64,000 nucleotides of DNA. Source: Virgibacillus ihumii (GTDB lineage Bacteria > Bacillota > Bacilli > Bacillales > Amphibacillaceae). Of this stretch, positions 62,193 through 64,000 are shown in pieces (positions within the stretch are counted from its first letter, which is position 1; every line of letters starts with the position of its first letter). A program made the position numbers and the translations under genes. The stretch spans positions 930,001 to 994,000 of the forward strand of contig NZ_CACVAN010000001.1 in NCBI RefSeq assembly GCF_902726655.1, written 5' to 3'. The notes under the pieces were generated by a model. The model saw only the letters and a program-made list of their open reading frames with translations, was not told the DNA's origin and searched no databases.

Positions 62193-64000
62193 TTATAATC
62201 CGCATTTTAGCTGGGCTCCGCAGCTCGTACAGGTGTTACAACCACCAATATCTTCCACACTGCCCTTTCGACAAACCGGACACGTATCACCGACTTCTGA
62301 GCCGATGGTGACATTGGTCTTATCTAATTCCTGAATTGTATCCATCAGCACAACTTTCGGCTTCTCTGTATCCTCATCAAAGAGTTCGGTTTGTTCACCA
62401 AATGAGTTTTCTTCAGCCTTCAATGTCAGAACTTGCGTATCCCGACTTCCATCAACATAGACCGTACCGCCTTTTGCTCCACCGTTATATAATCTGCGGT
62501 AAACTTTCTCAACCTGGTCCACTGTATATCCTTTCGGAGCATTAACTGTTTTGGAAATGGAACTGTCCACCCAACGCTGGATCACGCATTGTGTATCAGC
62601 GTGTGCTTCCGGCGCTAGATCCATTGCTGTCACAAAGAAATCCGGTAAATTTTCCGTATCGTCTTTCTGATTTCGACCAAGGTACTCTTCAACGATATCC
62701 GCTTTCACCTCAATAAATTTGCCAAGCCGTCCGCTTCTGTAGTAAGAAAAAGAAAAATATGGTTCTAGTCCGGTTGATACACCAACCATCGTACCGGTGG
62801 ATCCAGTTGGAGCCACTGTTAGCAAGTGTGAGTTACGAATCCCATGGTCCAATATATTCTGCCTGATATCTTCCGGCATCTTCTTCATGTAGCCTGTATT
62901 GATAAATGCTTCGCGTAATGATCTGGTTTCATCATCCGTCTTTCCTGTCAGAAAAGGAAAACTTCCTTTTTCCTTCGCTAACTCAATCGATTCACGATAT
63001 GCAGTCGTCGCAATTGCTTCAAAAATTTGGTCAACCAGTTTATTTCCTTCCGTGGACCCGTATTCAGTTTGGCAGTATATCAACAGATCATGAAGACCCA
63101 TTACGCCAAGGCCAACCCGACGTTCACCAAGCGCCTGCTTTTTGTTTTCCTCCAAAAAATATGGCGTTGCATCAATCACATTATCCTGCATTCGAACACC
63201 GGTTTTTACGGTTTGTTTTAATTTTTCAAAGTTTACCTGGTTCGTTTCTTTATCGGCCATTTCTGCTAGGTTAACTGCTGCAAGATTACATACGGAATAC
63301 GGTGCCAGTGGCTGTTCTCCACATGGGTTGGTTGCAACAACCTGATCTCCATACGCTCTTGCATTCGTCATCTCGTTGGCATTATCAATATAGAAAATCC
63401 CCGGCTCTGCGGAATATGTGGCACAAATGTTAATCAGATTCCATAATTCACGAGCCGGTACTCTGTTGTAAACACGAACTCCGTATCCCATTTCTTCCCA
63501 TTTCCGAACATCGCCGATTTCATGCCATTTTTCATTATATGCCGTCATCTCCTCCGGTGAGTAATTTTCCACGTCAGGAAAGCGCAGCTCATACATTTCA
63601 TCATTTTCGATTGCATCCATCAAATCTTTTGTAATGCAAACGGAAATATTTGCACCGGTAAGAAACTCGGGATTGTGAACCGAATACGTCCCGCCAGTCA
63701 GCAGTTTCTGTTCCGCCTCTTTAAACGCCGCCTGTGTAAACCCACCTTGTCCAGGGATGGAACGATAATTAAGTATCCCCTGATACAGATCAGATTCTGT
63801 TTCCGTAAGCGGTGTGAACTTCAGTTTTTCCTGCGCTAATCGCTTTATTTGTTCATCCTCGGTATTCTCAATCAGATAACGGAGGATTCTCGGGTTCTGC
63901 ATTTTGGAGATAATGAACTCCATTACGTCCGGGTGTGAATCTACCAGCATAATCATTTGAGCGCCCCGTCTTGAACCGCCCTGTTCCACCAGGTGTGTAA
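62193..64000 (-). CDS. nrdJ: B12-dependent ribonucleotide reductase NrdJ, 3' part
   Basis: The gene runs out of the window at its 5' end; about 602 C-terminal residues are visible. Class II motifs are VATNPCGEQPLAPYSVCNLAAVNLA (active-site Cys and Glu), GVMGLHDLLIYCQTEYGS, VAPTGSTGTMVGVSTGLEPYFSF, and the C-terminal Cys pairs CPVCRKGSVEDIGGCNTCTSCGAQLKC that carry reducing power. It reduces ribonucleotides to deoxyribonucleotides with adenosylcobalamin, the same cofactor as the mutase at 23929. The frame stays open to the edge through THLVEQGGSRRGA. Confidence 0.95.
   Translation of the reverse strand, partial: THLVEQGGSRRGAQMIMLVDSHPDVMEFIISKMQNPRILRYLIENTEDEQIKRLAQEKLKFTPLTETESDLYQGILNYRSIPGQGGFTQAAFKEAEQKLLTGGTYSVHNPEFLTGANISVCITKDLMDAIENDEMYELRFPDVENYSPEEMTAYNEKWHEIGDVRKWEEMGYGVRVYNRVPARELWNLINICATYSAEPGIFYIDNANEMTNARAYGDQVVATNPCGEQPLAPYSVCNLAAVNLAEMADKETNQVNFEKLKQTVKTGVRMQDNVIDATPYFLEENKKQALGERRVGLGVMGLHDLLIYCQTEYGSTEGNKLVDQIFEAIATTAYRESIELAKEKGSFPFLTGKTDDETRSLREAFINTGYMKKMPEDIRQNILDHGIRNSHLLTVAPTGSTGTMVGVSTGLEPYFSFSYYRSGRLGKFIEVKADIVEEYLGRNQKDDTENLPDFFVTAMDLAPEAHADTQCVIQRWVDSSISKTVNAPKGYTVDQVEKVYRRLYNGGAKGGTVYVDGSRDTQVLTLKAEENSFGEQTELFDEDTEKPKVVLMDTIQELDKTNVTIGSEVGDTCPVCRKGSVEDIGGCNTCTSCGAQLKCGL

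Noticed and set aside
1..64000. CRISPR arrays, tRNA, rRNA and prophage genes
   Set aside because: No regularly spaced direct repeats, cloverleaf-like sequences, rRNA stretches or phage structural genes were seen on reading the window.

Overview
The window comes from an endospore-forming, low-GC Gram-positive bacterium of the Bacillaceae. Gene order across 20.4-64 kb follows the Bacillus subtilis/halodurans block that runs from the yqj genes through bkd, spo0A, recN, folD, acc, spoIIIA and efp to mntR. An OLE RNA/OapA pair points to the halophilic or alkaliphilic side of the family (Halalkalibacterium, Oceanobacillus, Virgibacillus, Lentibacillus relatives). The genus assignment is inference.

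Region 1 (1-7.8 kb) is an accessory zone of decay: remnants of an alpha/beta hydrolase and an SDR dehydrogenase, an intact DUF421 (YetF) membrane protein, a CBO0543-type membrane protein, a cardiolipin synthase, two broken IS110 copies that share about 400 bp, a broken IS1182-family transposase, and a fragment of a SpoVAF/GerA germination gene. Region 2 (7.8-13.9 kb) holds spore-related genes with strikingly G/C-run-rich DNA and many perfect hairpins: a GerQ-like coat protein, a small conserved protein, a frameshifted FMN-binding GltB-like gene, cwlJ and a small zinc-ribbon protein. Region 3 (14.0-17.8 kb) is a complete seven-gene operon of the SpoVA2mob type (DUF1657, YhcN/YlaJ lipoprotein, SpoVAC, SpoVAD, SpoVAEb, DUF1657, YetF+DUF1657) behind a sigma-G-like promoter. 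A secreted thermonuclease gene and an IS91-family element follow.

Region 4 (20.4-64 kb) is conserved core. It starts with propionate/branched-chain metabolism: a PepT-like peptidase, a carboxyltransferase, a cobalamin-domain/epimerase fusion and methylmalonyl-CoA mutase. YqjA, Prli42 and bacilliredoxin BrxB follow, then the bkd branched-chain 2-oxoacid dehydrogenase operon (bcd-buk-lpdV-bkdAA-bkdAB-bkdB, without ptb) behind a consensus sigma-L promoter and its activator BkdR. Branched-chain amino acid breakdown yields propionyl-CoA, which the mutase module can take to succinyl-CoA. Aspartokinase, spo0A (with a clear sigma-H promoter and 0A boxes), spoIVB, recN, ahrC and the TlyA-type methyltransferase lead to the oapA-OLE RNA-ispA locus, where dxs is absent. 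xseB, xseA, folD, nusB, asp23, accC, accB, the eight-gene spoIIIA operon behind a consensus sigma-E promoter, efp, pepP, aroQ, yqhR, a yqhP-type gene, a patatin-like lipase, mntR and the 3' part of the B12-dependent ribonucleotide reductase gene complete the window.

No tRNA, rRNA, CRISPR array or prophage was seen. All functional calls rest on reading the translated sequences and recalled family features; no database search was run.
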